From the NCBI GenBank assembly GCA_037783545.1, contig JBBELK010000557.1:1-64000 (forward strand): a DNA stretch of 64,000 nt, given 5' to 3'. The notes beneath the pieces are model-generated. The model was given only the letters and a program-made list of their open reading frames with translations, searched no databases and was not told the origin of the DNA. Source of the stretch: Henricia sp. BOLD:AAB3569. Its lineage: Eukaryota > Echinodermata > Asteroidea > Spinulosida > Echinasteridae. Shown piece after piece: positions 35,901 through 38,800 of the stretch; the first letter of the stretch is position 1, and every line of letters begins with the position of its first letter. Position numbers and translations under genes: made by a program.

Positions 35901-38207
35901 TATAGTTTGTACAGATGATGTTTATGTAATTTGTTAATACAGAGACACGCTGATCAAGTACTGAAGTTATTTAAGGATGTGTGTATGGAGAGCATCTACC
36001 CACTGCTGTATAGTTTGTATAGATGATGTTTATGTAATGTGTTAATACAGAGACACGCTGATCAAGTACTGAAGTTATTTAAGGACGCGTGTATGGAGAG
36101 CATCTACCCACTGCTGTATAGTTTAATTGTACAGATGATGTTTGTCATTTGTTAATACAGAGACACGCTGATCAAGTACTAAAGTTATTCAAGGATGCGT
36201 GTATGGAGAGCATCTACCCACTGCTGTATAGTTTGTATAGATGATGTTTGTCATTTGTTAATACAGAGACACGCTGATCAAGTACTGAAGTTATTCAAGG
36301 ATGTGTGTATGGAGAGCATCTATACCCACTGCTGTATAGTTTGTACAGATGATGTTTATGTAATTTGTTAATACAGAGACACGCTGATCAAGTACTGAAG
36401 TTATTCAAGGATGTGTGTATGGAGAGCATCTACCCACTGCTGTATAGTTTGTATAGATGATGTTTGTCATTTGTTAATACAGAGACACGCTGATCAAGTA
36501 CTGAAGTTATTCAAGGATGTGTGTATGGAGAGCATCTACCCACTGCTGTATAGTTTGTACAGATGATGTTTGTCATTTGTTAATACAGAGACACGCTGAT
36601 CAAGTACTAAAGTTATTCAAGGATGCGTGTATGGAGAGCATCTATCCTCTGCTGTACTCCGCAACTTTGCCTCCATACAAGTTTGGTGATCCGCAGAATG
36701 AACAGGTAATGAGACTGGATGTTATTCATCAGCCCTTGACCTTATTAAACTCCCAGGGTGTATGTAAAATCATATTGATTTTGGAGGATTGAGGAGAGTT
36801 AGGGTTAATAGCTATTTAGTGGGGTTTTATAGAACTTTAAAGGGCTGAATTGCATAAAGCTTTCACCTAAACCACGATATAATAGGTGGGTGGTGCCATT
36901 GATGACAGTTGATGGCCAAAGACACTGGGGAATCCCTAATACATGAAAGTACATGAAAGTATGCTCTGGAATCATTAAGTGTATTAAGCAATACACTGGA
37001 CCAACAGGTTTACATCCCTTCCGAAGGATGGAGCAATTGTGATTATTTTTGTTTTACTCAAGGGCACAGGTACATAACTGGGTATCAAACCTGCAACATC
37101 AAGCTTTGCCCAATACCTATGGCACACGGGAAGATGCTCTACCAGCTGAGCTACAAGGCACATGCAGTGATATACTCCTTCAGGTTTTCCCCAAAACCTC
37201 GGACACACCAGGCATATGCTCTACCAGCTGAGCTATAAGGCACAGTGGTATACATTGTACTCACTATGGTTTCCCCCAAGACCTCGGACACACCAGGCAG
37301 ATGCTCTACCAGCTGAGTATTGAGGCACAGTGGCGTACTCACTAAGGTTTTCCCCCAAGACCTCTGACACAACAGGCAGATGCTCTACCAGCTGAGCTAT
37401 TAGACACAGTGGTACATGTACACTCCCGCAGGTTTTCCCCAAGACCTCTGACACACCAGGCAGATGCTGTACCAGCTGAGCTATGAGGCACAGTGGTATA
37501 CTCTCCCAGGTTTTTTTCAAGACCTCGGACACACCAGGCAGATGCTGTACCAGCTGAGCTATTGAGGCACAGCGGCATACTACGGATCATTAAAGTGCGT
37601 TACCTAACACAGTGGACCAACGGCTTTACATCCCTTCGAAGGATGGAGCAAATGTGTTTAGGGAAGACACACAAAGCTAACCGCCGGTACCGACAGCGGT
37701 ACCGCTGCGGTACTGCTCGAGAACAGCTCACTTAGTGCAGGTGGTACCGCTAAAAACCGCAGTCGGTACGGGCGGTTAGATTTATGTGTCTTAATTCCCT
37801 TGAGTGCCTTGCTCAAAGGCACAGGTACCACAGCCGGGTATTGAACCCACAAACCCAAGTTTTCACCCGAGTATTGCGAGTCAGTGACCTAACCCACTTG
37901 ACCACAGTACCCCTCTGACACATCGAGCAGATGTTCCACCAGCTGAGCTATGAGGCACAGTGGTATACTTCCTCAGGTTTTCCCTATAGGAACCGCATCT
38001 AGGCAAAGACCTAATCATAATCTAATGTGCTTCATTTGTTCATATATCCCTGTCCAGGAGCGTTGGGAGGAAATCTCCAGCATGTTGAAGCAGTGTCAAT
38101 CTAATGGCATATTGGACTATCTGCTCAAGCCTGGTGTTATGCACACACCTATTGATATCAACGAAATGACCTTTGACGTTTTGGAAGTCTACCATCATGA
38201 CAGCTGA
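2591..38207 (+). CDS. NPHP1: Nephrocystin-1 (24 exons traced; 5' end not resolved)
   Basis: Nephrocystin-1 is a scaffold of the ciliary transition zone and epithelial junctions; known partners of the vertebrate protein include nephrocystin-4, inversin, p130Cas and filamin. Joined exons are 2591-2972, 3650-3947, 5719-6006, 6942-7035, 10471-10565, 11645-11714, 12878-12929, 13534-13567, 16881-16923, 21598-21682, 22577-22668, 23170-23245, 24163-24215, 25571-25645, 26013-26085, 27448-27485, 28020-28105, 28720-28796, 29822-29921, 30301-30413, 33061-33134, 34144-34188, 36589-36705 and 38058-38207. All phases agree. The product is about 869 residues from the ATG at 2591, against 732 in human. Order: Lys/Ser-rich and acidic N-terminal part, SH3 (exons 5-6), then the nephrocystin homology region with family-typical strings such as [33 protein letters not shown] and EVDPSIS. 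Expected N-terminal coiled coil is not found, and about 60 residues present in human between exons 9 and 10 are not seen. Identification is firm; the N-terminal exons are less so. Confidence 0.93.
3228..3458. mobile_element. Tc1/mariner-type MITE
   Basis: The ends are inverted repeats of about 28 bp. The left reads TACAGTTGAGGTTAGAAGTA; the right is its near-perfect reverse complement. Both begin with TACAGTT, the form seen in Tc1-like transposons that duplicate TA. It is 231 bp long, does not encode a transposase, and lies in the intron between exons 1 and 2. Confidence 0.8.
3650..3947 (+). CDS. NPHP1: NPHP1 exon 2 of this model (acidic then Lys/Ser)
   Basis: The acceptor is ccccaaccag and the donor ATGGACAG|GTGCTT. 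Entry phase 1 and exit phase 2 keep the frame from exon 1 into exon 3. It encodes an acidic stretch ([19 protein letters not shown]) followed by a Ser/Lys-rich part. If the donor is skipped the frame runs to a TGA at 4045-4047, so a short read-through end is a possible alternative. Confidence 0.6.
4639..4770 (+). mobile_element. tRNA-derived SINE (cctcatagctcag family)
   Basis: An A-box-like start (gcctcatagctcagcttg), a B box (gggttcaaatctc) and the family tail (accatatgattttgttttc...catatttggt) are in order. It is the same family as the array at 1.7-2.6 kb. About 5 kb of sequence with no recognisable coding content surrounds it apart from MITEs. Confidence 0.7.
5432..5669. mobile_element. 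MITE with GGGGCCAATTTCAT ends
   Basis: Terminal inverted repeats of about 48 bp begin GGGGCCAATTTCATAAAGC on the left, and the reverse complement ends in gaaattggcccc on the right. Internal sequence is AT-rich and non-coding. Ends of this type are common in marine invertebrate genomes. Confidence 0.85.
5719..6006 (+). CDS. NPHP1: NPHP1 exon 3 of this model (first Glu-rich segment)
   Basis: The acceptor aaaaatcag leads to [16 protein letters not shown], then a nearly pure Glu/Asp run to the donor GAAGA|GTAAGA (phase 2). Vertebrate nephrocystin-1 has Glu-rich stretches on both sides of its SH3 domain, and this fits the first one. A stronger-looking internal donor (GATGATG|GTAAGA at 5762) could give a 44-base version, but that would not keep the frame into exon 4. 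Confidence 0.75.
6059..6460. mobile_element. Fold-back element, 150-bp arms
   Basis: Bases 6059-6208 and 6311-6460 are near-perfect reverse complements (for example acaaaagaccttgtgctcaa against ttgagcacaaggtcttttgt), with a loop of about 100 bases. It has no coding capacity. A more diverged relative with similar ends lies at 49.25-49.57 kb. Confidence 0.85.
6764..6861. repeat. Perfect-looking 40-bp-arm hairpin
   Basis: The arms read cttaaacaatacatttaaaa and, on the other side, its reverse complement with few changes; both continue through ggctag..cctggacg. The loop is about 20 bases. A G-rich stretch with repeated gggcac words (6670-6733) precedes it. It is probably a small fold-back insertion. 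Confidence 0.7.
6942..7035 (+). CDS. NPHP1: NPHP1 exon 4 (Glu-rich end, donor duplicated downstream)
   Basis: Acceptor tcttgttgcag, donor GATGAAGGG|GTAAGC, phase 2 in and 0 out. It encodes [11 protein letters not shown], a twice-repeated GGTEES, and ends [13 protein letters not shown] just before the SH3 domain. The last 39 bases and the donor are repeated 28 more times in the following intron. Confidence 0.85.
7036..10172 (+). repeat. 112-bp tandem array copying the exon 4 donor, 28 copies
   Basis: The donor GGGGTAAG occurs first at 7033 and last at 10169, which is exactly 28 periods of 112 bp with no net length change. Each unit holds intron sequence (ctcctgattggttataccat, ggtcacatgatgac, tctgattggttgaacag) and then the last 39 bases of exon 4 with the donor. 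The join creates cagag|GAGTCTGATGG, so every unit contains a 39-base, phase 0-0 segment between an AG and a GT. Units differ by a few substitutions (aactctt/aagtctt, ttgaacag/ttgatcag, tcaccc/tcacct). Confidence 0.95.
10471..10565 (+). CDS. NPHP1: NPHP1 exon 5 (SH3 domain, first half)
   Basis: Acceptor ctttcacatttcaaag, donor GCCGG|GTGAGC, phase 0 in and 2 out. It encodes [20 protein letters not shown] and on to [15 protein letters not shown] matches the ALYDY motif and the DDLGF stretch the RT loop of SH3 domains. The SH3 of nephrocystin-1 binds proline-rich partners such as p130Cas. Confidence 0.92.
10904..10952 (+). repeat. 49-bp duplication with short telomere-like run
   Basis: The segment cctaacccatatgtcagctt...aatggttgct occurs twice in a row (from about 10864 and 10914). 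Between them is ctaaccctaaccctaaccc, three copies of the (TTAGGG)n motif. It is probably a small replication or repair scar. Confidence 0.6.
11001..11420. repeat. 53-bp hairpin satellite, 8 copies
   Basis: gcccttacccgatgtatatt starts at 11001, 11054, 11107, 11160, 11213, 11266, 11319 and 11372, an exact 53-bp step. Each unit contains AGCACTG-TATACT-CAGTGCT, a perfect 7-bp-arm inverted repeat. Units differ only at tgctttctc/tgctgtctc. The core is shared with the 43-bp satellite at 17.1 kb. Confidence 0.95.
11645..11714 (+). CDS. NPHP1: NPHP1 exon 6 (SH3 domain, second half)
   Basis: Acceptor gactgtttgtag, donor CTCAAG|GTAGCT, phase 2 in and 0 out. It encodes [20 protein letters not shown] and YLK. 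The WW pair and the G.VP..Y signature are the ligand-binding landmarks of SH3 domains. With exon 5 the SH3 fold is complete, about 55 residues. Confidence 0.93.
12878..12929 (+). CDS. NPHP1: NPHP1 exon 7 (post-SH3 linker)
   Basis: Acceptor tgaatttcttacag, donor CACGAAG|GTAATT, phase 0 in and 1 out. It encodes [17 protein letters not shown]. It occupies the place of the second Glu-rich segment of vertebrate nephrocystin-1 but is shorter and less acidic. Confidence 0.85.
12931..13437. mobile_element. MITE touching the exon 7 donor
   Basis: The left end (aatttcggacgtttcacaat...gccaccaag) and the right end (cttggtggcg...gaaacgccccaattgaaatt) are inverted repeats of about 50 bp with some mismatches. 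An inner hairpin (ctgcggtgtat / atacaccgcag, 13231-13287) is present. The left end begins within a few bases of the exon 7 donor, so part of that 5' splice-site context may come from the element. Confidence 0.65.
13534..13567 (+). CDS. NPHP1: NPHP1 exon 8 (34 bases)
   Basis: Acceptor ttggttttcccacag, donor CAAAAC|GTAAGT, phase 1 in and 2 out. It encodes [11 protein letters not shown]. It is a short linker exon whose place follows from phase agreement with exons 7 and 9. Confidence 0.8.
13848..13968 (-). mobile_element. tRNA-like SINE head inside a 20-bp inverted repeat
   Basis: On the minus strand it reads tatagctcagctggtagagc (A box), a six-base anticodon stem tctgcc/ggcaga and a B box ggttcgattcc. 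Acceptor and T stems have mismatches, so it is a tRNA-derived pseudogene rather than a tRNA. It is bracketed by accaaacttgggatgagag and its reverse complement. Confidence 0.65.
13982..14296. mobile_element. MITE with TATAGACCTTTATC ends
   Basis: tatagacctttatcacggtg at the left is matched by its reverse complement ending at 14296, followed inward by imperfect ..catctt/aagatgg. It has no coding capacity. It lies in intron 8. Confidence 0.75.
15681..16700 (-). mobile_element. tRNA-derived SINE (ggccgagtggtta family), split by a hAT insertion
   Basis: The tRNA-like head is at the high-coordinate end. On the minus strand it reads gtggccgagtggttaggg, then B box gggttcgaatccggc, and it ends in an ATT-repeat tail. 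The SINE is interrupted at 15717-16378 by a hAT-type element. Other copies: 28305-28620, 36908-37110, 37583-37914, 55400-55748 (minus) and 51680-51945 (plus). Confidence 0.85.
15717..16378. mobile_element. Non-autonomous hAT transposon with perfect 8-bp target duplication
   Basis: The element is bounded by TAGTGCTG and CAGCGCTA and flanked on both sides by attcatac (15709-15716 and 16379-16386). The uninterrupted SINE at 55.4 kb shows the single-copy target. Subterminal regions are rich in palindromic gtttaaacgtttaaac. An 8-bp duplication is the mark of hAT transposases. No intact transposase frame is seen, only short ORFs. Confidence 0.9.
16881..16923 (+). CDS. NPHP1: NPHP1 exon 9
   Basis: Acceptor ggtttaacttgcag, donor AATGAA|GTGAGT, phase 2 in and 0 out. 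It encodes [15 protein letters not shown], the start of the nephrocystin homology region (human has a similar W...V.KAI.E helix here). The next human segment of about 60 residues is not found. Confidence 0.85.
17091..20874. repeat. 43-bp hairpin satellite, 88 copies
   Basis: The unit starts gttattcgccctcacgacgc and runs through ggtatgcactatatacttagtgc. From 17091 to the last full start at 20832 is exactly 87 x 43 bases. Copies appear identical except for four consecutive ones (about 20560-20690) with atgtac for atatac. Each unit holds GCACTA-TATACT-TAGTGC, a 6-bp-arm hairpin. Such uniformity means very recent expansion or efficient homogenisation. It lies in NPHP1 intron 9. Confidence 0.97.
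20908..20979 (-). tRNA. tRNA-Thr(AGT)-like gene or SINE head next to the satellite
   Basis: Read on the minus strand, a full cloverleaf can be drawn. Acceptor stem tgttcgg/ccgagca has 7 pairs, D arm gtcgagtggttaagac, anticodon stem tctgc/gcagg with loop ctagtat (anticodon AGT), and T arm gtggg-ttcgagt-cccgc. The box B is ggttcgagtcc. Good pairing favours a recent tRNA copy. The position beside tandem repeats and the lack of a T-run favour a SINE head or tRNA-like pseudogene. Confidence 0.5.
21598..21682 (+). CDS. NPHP1: NPHP1 exon 10
   Basis: Acceptor ttgtattgccaag, donor AAAGAAG|GTAATG, phase 0 in and 1 out. It encodes [20 protein letters not shown] and on to TARLLKEG. The MGAIP.GFRPS string is a hallmark of nephrocystin-1 proteins. 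Confidence 0.93.
21788..21935. mobile_element. Short MITE (ATAGACCATATCGAATAGCC ends)
   Basis: atagaccatatcgaatagcc and the reverse complement ggctattcgatacggtgtat bound 148 bases, with a further matching inner part (tggggca/tgcccca). Non-coding, in intron 10. Confidence 0.7.
22283..22405. repeat. Inverted repeat, about 32-bp arms
   Basis: gtcgagttcgggcagactgt and its reverse complement (with one base changed) bound a loop of about 55 bases. Probably a small fold-back element in intron 10. Confidence 0.65.
22577..22668 (+). CDS. NPHP1: NPHP1 exon 11
   Basis: Acceptor tttgcgtgtaccag, donor CGACAG|GTACAT, phase 1 in and 0 out. It encodes [20 protein letters not shown] and on to [11 protein letters not shown], matching the human LAFRDLMWD region of the nephrocystin homology domain. 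Confidence 0.93.
22772..22830 (+). mobile_element. Degenerate tRNA-derived SINE head
   Basis: attggtagggcatccgcac resembles a D arm and ggttcgaatcccggtggagcc a T arm plus acceptor end. The region between is AT-rich and unpaired. A SINE or tRNA relic in intron 11. Confidence 0.5.
23170..23245 (+). CDS. NPHP1: NPHP1 exon 12
   Basis: Acceptor ttgttttctcaacag, donor GGAGCAG|GTCAGA, phase 0 in and 1 out. It encodes [20 protein letters not shown] and PKVGA; human has IRSRPSRISL...CKMIP at this place. Confidence 0.93.
23311..23615. mobile_element. MITE with 65-bp near-perfect inverted ends
   Basis: cacactcctcaaaataaaac begins the left arm, and the right arm is its reverse complement through gtccTGACTTGGTCAAC. 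The ACACTCCTCAAAA-type ends resemble Tc1/mariner-group termini. 305 bases, non-coding, in intron 12. Confidence 0.8.
24163..24215 (+). CDS. NPHP1: NPHP1 exon 13
   Basis: Acceptor tttccttgataacag, donor GAGAAG|GTGAGC, phase 1 in and 0 out. It encodes [18 protein letters not shown] (human: LSRHVRLCLFDGNK). A decayed second copy lies at about 25101-25160. Confidence 0.93.
24240..24345. repeat. GGGGCATG-rich low-complexity tract
   Basis: Words of the type ggggcatggggcgggac repeat irregularly just after exon 13. A matching tract (24985-25078) lies just before the decayed exon 13 copy. The two tracts probably took part in the duplication. Confidence 0.7.
24370..24691. mobile_element. GC-rich palindromic MITE
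   Basis: tatcccagtgcgcaagccgc at the left is matched by ggtggcttgcgtactgggata at the right (imperfect inverted repeat). The inside is built of small palindromes (cgctagcgg, gcggccgctggtgg, ccgacggcagccgacgg). The long ORFs across it on both strands reflect lack of stops in GC-rich DNA, not genes. Confidence 0.65.
24700..24925. mobile_element. CAGTTGC/GCAACTG-rich element
   Basis: About twenty copies of GCAACT or AGTTGC words occur within 220 bases, many as gcaactagttgc palindromes, ending in cagttgcaaggtcaatgtac..taggctt. The same family is at 28936-29060 and 33269-33770, where paired ends aagcctagcgtacat / atgtacgctaggctt define it as an inverted-repeat element. Confidence 0.7.
25090..25175 (+). 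pseudogene. Decayed duplicate of NPHP1 exon 13
   Basis: tcataacaggagtggacaca and the following gacatgtcaggg..gtgtttaatgcagaaaag align with exon 13 and its intron flanks (gagccaactgttagccctgtac is also repeated). The donor GT is lost (aagATGAG instead of aagGTGAG), so it should not be spliced as the original is. Confidence 0.85.
25193..25438. mobile_element. hAT-like MITE inserted in a SINE
   Basis: Ends are ggagggttgtag and ctacaatcct, with subterminal gtccatcacaagtc repeats on one side and gacttgtgatggac on the other. It is flanked by gcctcata (25185) and gccttata (25439), an 8-bp target duplication with one change, inside a tRNA-type SINE that continues at 25447-25545. Confidence 0.75.
25447..25545 (+). 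mobile_element. tRNA-derived SINE, 3' part
   Basis: tagctcggctggtagagcat, B box gggttctaatccc, and the family tail ggaccataaatttgtctgtcatatgtcatgt. Same family as the array at 1.7 kb. It ends 25 bases before the exon 14 acceptor. Confidence 0.75.
25571..25645 (+). CDS. NPHP1: NPHP1 exon 14
   Basis: Acceptor gtgtttttgctacag, donor CCAAAG|GTACAC, phase 0-0. It encodes [20 protein letters not shown] and RFSPK; human reads [12 protein letters not shown]...TWTFSPQ here. Confidence 0.95.
26013..26085 (+). CDS. NPHP1: NPHP1 exon 15
   Basis: Acceptor tttattctctttcag, donor AATATTG|GTAAGT, phase 0 in and 1 out. It encodes [20 protein letters not shown] and EQNIG; human has ILPCLLDGDCFIRSN. Confidence 0.95.
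26741..27068 (+). mobile_element. tRNA-derived SINE with L2-like tail
   Basis: The tRNA-like head is tgtggtctagtgggtatgaa and gggggttcgagccccac. The body follows, then a 3' end ctgccgggtggatatgtgcgctatacaaat and an (att)n tail. The gcgctatacaaat end is typical of SINEs that use an L2-type LINE. A tandemly duplicated, reversed fragment is at 34300-34590. Confidence 0.85.
27448..27485 (+). CDS. NPHP1: NPHP1 exon 16 (38 bases)
   Basis: Acceptor ttttgttttttag, donor CGAACG|GTAAAA, phase 1 in and 0 out. It encodes [13 protein letters not shown], matching human GILFELGISYIRN. Confidence 0.92.
27586..27838. mobile_element. MITE (ACACTATCGCGGAAAAAT ends)
   Basis: gtttacactatcgcggaaaa and its near reverse complement ttttccgcgatagtgtgaac bound about 250 bases. 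The inner part also pairs in places (aactttg..caaagtt). Non-coding, intron 16. Confidence 0.8.
28020..28105 (+). CDS. NPHP1: NPHP1 exon 17
   Basis: Acceptor tgtttgtctgtag, donor AATAA|GTATGA, phase 0 in and 2 out. It encodes [20 protein letters not shown] and [16 protein letters not shown] is nearly invariant in the family. Confidence 0.94.
28305..28620 (-). mobile_element. tRNA-derived SINE (ggccgagtggtta family)
   Basis: Same family as at 15.7-16.7 kb, with the tRNA head at the high-coordinate end and the (att)n tail at 28305. It lacks about 45 bases of the tail-proximal part. Confidence 0.85.
28720..28796 (+). CDS. NPHP1: NPHP1 exon 18
   Basis: Acceptor cctccttgtgtag, donor AGAAATG|GTAAGG, phase 2 in and 1 out. 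It encodes [20 protein letters not shown] and PSISRN; human has [19 protein letters not shown]. Its last 24 bases, donor and following intron are duplicated once at 29062. Confidence 0.95.
29062..29225 (+). repeat. Duplicate of the exon 18 end, donor and intron
   Basis: gtagatccctctatcagcag aaatg|gtaaggcaatggcttcatt repeats 28773-28930 with few changes over about 160 bases. The donor is intact but no acceptor fits upstream, so it is a donor-only copy. A CAGTTGC element (28936-29060) separates the two copies. Confidence 0.88.
29595..29713 (+). repeat. 59-bp tandem duplication
   Basis: ctcctcccactgcaacaaca...ttcatcacaatgt occurs twice in a row (from 29595 and 29654) without changes. Intron 18, no coding meaning seen. 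Confidence 0.8.
29822..29921 (+). CDS. NPHP1: NPHP1 exon 19
   Basis: Acceptor aaaacttgaaccag, donor GATTTAAA|GTGAGT, phase 1 in and 2 out. It encodes [20 protein letters not shown] and on to [13 protein letters not shown]; human has IMTMRRQPQLLVKL. Confidence 0.93.
30301..30413 (+). CDS. NPHP1: NPHP1 exon 20 (donor end duplicated downstream)
   Basis: Acceptor gtgtttatttgcag, donor AGCACAG|GTGGGA, phase 2 in and 1 out. It encodes [20 protein letters not shown] and on to [18 protein letters not shown]. Its last 94 bases with the donor recur about nine times more up to 32.8 kb. Confidence 0.94.
30436..30896. mobile_element. MITE with CCTGGGCTGCTTTCGAGCGC ends
   Basis: The first 20 bases and the last 20 are perfect reverse complements. 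It interrupts the first intron unit after exon 20 (gacag|cctgg...ccagg|tcatgtg). A second copy in the opposite orientation is at 45619-46095. Words such as ctggtgcaccagggatccc repeat inside both ends. ORFs across it belong to the element and are not genes. Confidence 0.88.
31991..32469 (+). promoter_or_regulatory. Inserted promoter-like segment: CRE, RFX X-box, short ATG exon
   Basis: This 0.48-kb segment breaks an exon-20 repeat unit (accgcaaggt / catagcagcg). It holds TGACGTCA (32086-32093, CRE) overlapping GTCACCTAGTAAC (32090-32102), which fits the RFX X-box GTNRCC-N-RGYAAC exactly. An ATG follows at 32118, with 25 coding bases (MADSLESR plus one base) and a donor GTGAGT at 32143. X-boxes drive ciliary genes. 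The phase (1) fits exon 21. Whether it is used is inference. Confidence 0.45.
32859..33040 (+). repeat. 37-bp tandem repeat before exon 21, 5 copies
   Basis: tacaatgattgcctgctcat begins at 32861, 32898, 32935, 32972 and 33009. Each unit carries ctcatcctaatgat, which matches the branch-point consensus (CTAAT). The last copy sits 20-35 bases before the exon 21 acceptor, where a branch point is expected. Confidence 0.9.
33061..33134 (+). CDS. NPHP1: NPHP1 exon 21
   Basis: Acceptor tttccttttgacag, donor TTAAGG|GTAAGG, phase 1 in and 0 out. It encodes [20 protein letters not shown] and MDALR; human has DLISHPMLATFP...DVMDALR. Confidence 0.95.
33269..33770. mobile_element. GCAACT-rich inverted-repeat element, possibly nested
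   Basis: Ends are aagcctagcgtacatccaca and its partner tgtcgatgtacgctaggctt. A second internal start (aaagcctagagtacattgac, about 33446) suggests two nested or fused copies. GCAACT/AGTTGC words fill the inside. Same family as at 24.7 and 28.9 kb. Confidence 0.8.
34144..34188 (+). CDS. NPHP1: NPHP1 exon 22 (45 bases)
   Basis: Acceptor ttttattttaacag, donor GACAAG|GTGAGA, phase 0-0. It encodes [15 protein letters not shown], in the place of human SSWAGKESTLKRSEK. Confidence 0.92.
34300..34590 (-). mobile_element. SINE fragment, tandemly duplicated
   Basis: tactcctggcactgttg..ccatttcgcttcaacta..acaaccctatca..ttagattgtagcattcc is the reverse complement of the body of the SINE at 26.7 kb. Its inner part occurs twice (from about 34304 and 34438). 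Confidence 0.75.
34713..36588 (+). repeat. 108-bp tandem array copying the exon 23 acceptor and 5' part
   Basis: Acceptor-plus-exon starts (taatacag|AGACACGCTGATC) occur at 34821, 34929, 35037, 35175, 35283, 35391, 35499, 35611, 35723, 35835, 35943, 36051, 36161, 36267, 36377 and 36483. A first, more ancestral copy at 34713 reads RDAEQ. The copies stop at ctgctgtatag and then run into intron sequence with in-frame stops. The working exon is the 18th copy (36589). The unit is mostly 108 bases, with a 30-base internal duplication near 35066. Confidence 0.95.
36589..36705 (+). CDS. NPHP1: NPHP1 exon 23
   Basis: Acceptor atttgttaatacag, donor GAACAG|GTAATG, phase 0-0. It encodes [32 protein letters not shown] and GDPQNEQ; human has VLPLLHSTRLPPFRW. 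Only this copy continues past LLYS into the conserved ATLPPYKF. The first array copy (34713) has RDAEQ, closer to the vertebrate KRD. Confidence 0.93.
37100..37590 (-). repeat. tRNA-SINE-derived minisatellite, minus strand, about 6 copies
   Basis: accagctgagctat occurs at 37141, 37223, 37308, 37387, 37471 and 37549, a spacing of 78-85 bases. The units are the reverse complement of those at 1.7-2.6 kb, including the gaggttttcccc linker in place of a B box. A further single copy is at 37912-37990. Confidence 0.85.
37583..37914 (-). mobile_element. tRNA-derived SINE interrupted by a palindromic MITE
   Basis: A SINE of the ggccgagtggtta family is split after gatggagcaaatgtg and resumes at cttgagtgccttgctcaaagg. 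The insert (about 37664-37792) has ends aagacacacaaagctaaccg and its partner, with internal ggtaccgc palindromes. A related SINE fragment lies at 36908-37110. Confidence 0.8.
38058..38207 (+). CDS. NPHP1: NPHP1 exon 24 (last exon, stop)
   Basis: Acceptor catatatccctgtccag, phase 0 in, stop TGA at 38205-38207. It encodes [20 protein letters not shown] and [20 protein letters not shown], then VLEVYHHDS. Human ends with a comparable [21 protein letters not shown]. The C-terminus of about 25 residues is duplicated in the 3' flank. Confidence 0.95.
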   Translation, partial: ERWEEISSMLKQCQSNGILDYLLKPGVMHTPIDINEMTFDVLEVYHHDS

Positions 38208-38800
38208 CGGGGGTAATCTGCGTTTTATAAATGAACACTGCCAAGTTCTCAGGGTTTGATGCACGACAGATCAATCATGTCTGTACAGTTTTTGATACAG
38301 TCTATCTGCTGCAGCTTTGTGTTATGCACACACCCAATTATATCAATGAAATGACCATTGACCTTTTGGAAGTCTACCATCAGGAGGACAGCTGATAGGC
38401 CCGAGTCTGAAGCCATGTCTGAATTCATTGGCTTTGGCTTAAAATTACATATGATTCCCTGGTAGCCGCTAGGTAGACTTTTCATAGAATAGTGTGTGTA
38501 ATGTGTAATATATGCAGCCAATGATTTCAGAAATAGTGAACACTGCCAAGTTCTCTCAGGGTTGTATGCACAAGAGATCAATCATGTCTGTACATTTTTT
38601 GATACAATATTTCAATCATTCCTTTAATTCAGTCCCATGGCAACCATGATTTGAAATGGTTTTGTTAGTAATCCTGCCACGTGATCATGCATTCAATGCC
38701 AAAGATATATATTTTTACTGCATTTTCTTGGCAACTTTGTATTCTGGACCCCTAGTGAGTGGTTGTCTATTCCATTTGTGTACATGTAATTAAAGAACAA
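38208..38800 (+). other. Probable NPHP1 3' UTR with partial duplicate of the last exon
   Basis: gtgttatgcacacacccaat...ttttggaagtctaccatcag (38319-38390) repeats the end of exon 24, and aacactgccaagttctcagggt (38233) recurs at 38538. Together they show a tandem duplication of about 310 bases. A possible poly(A) signal, ATTAAA, is at 38789-38794. No other coding content is seen up to 39.59 kb. Confidence 0.7.
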
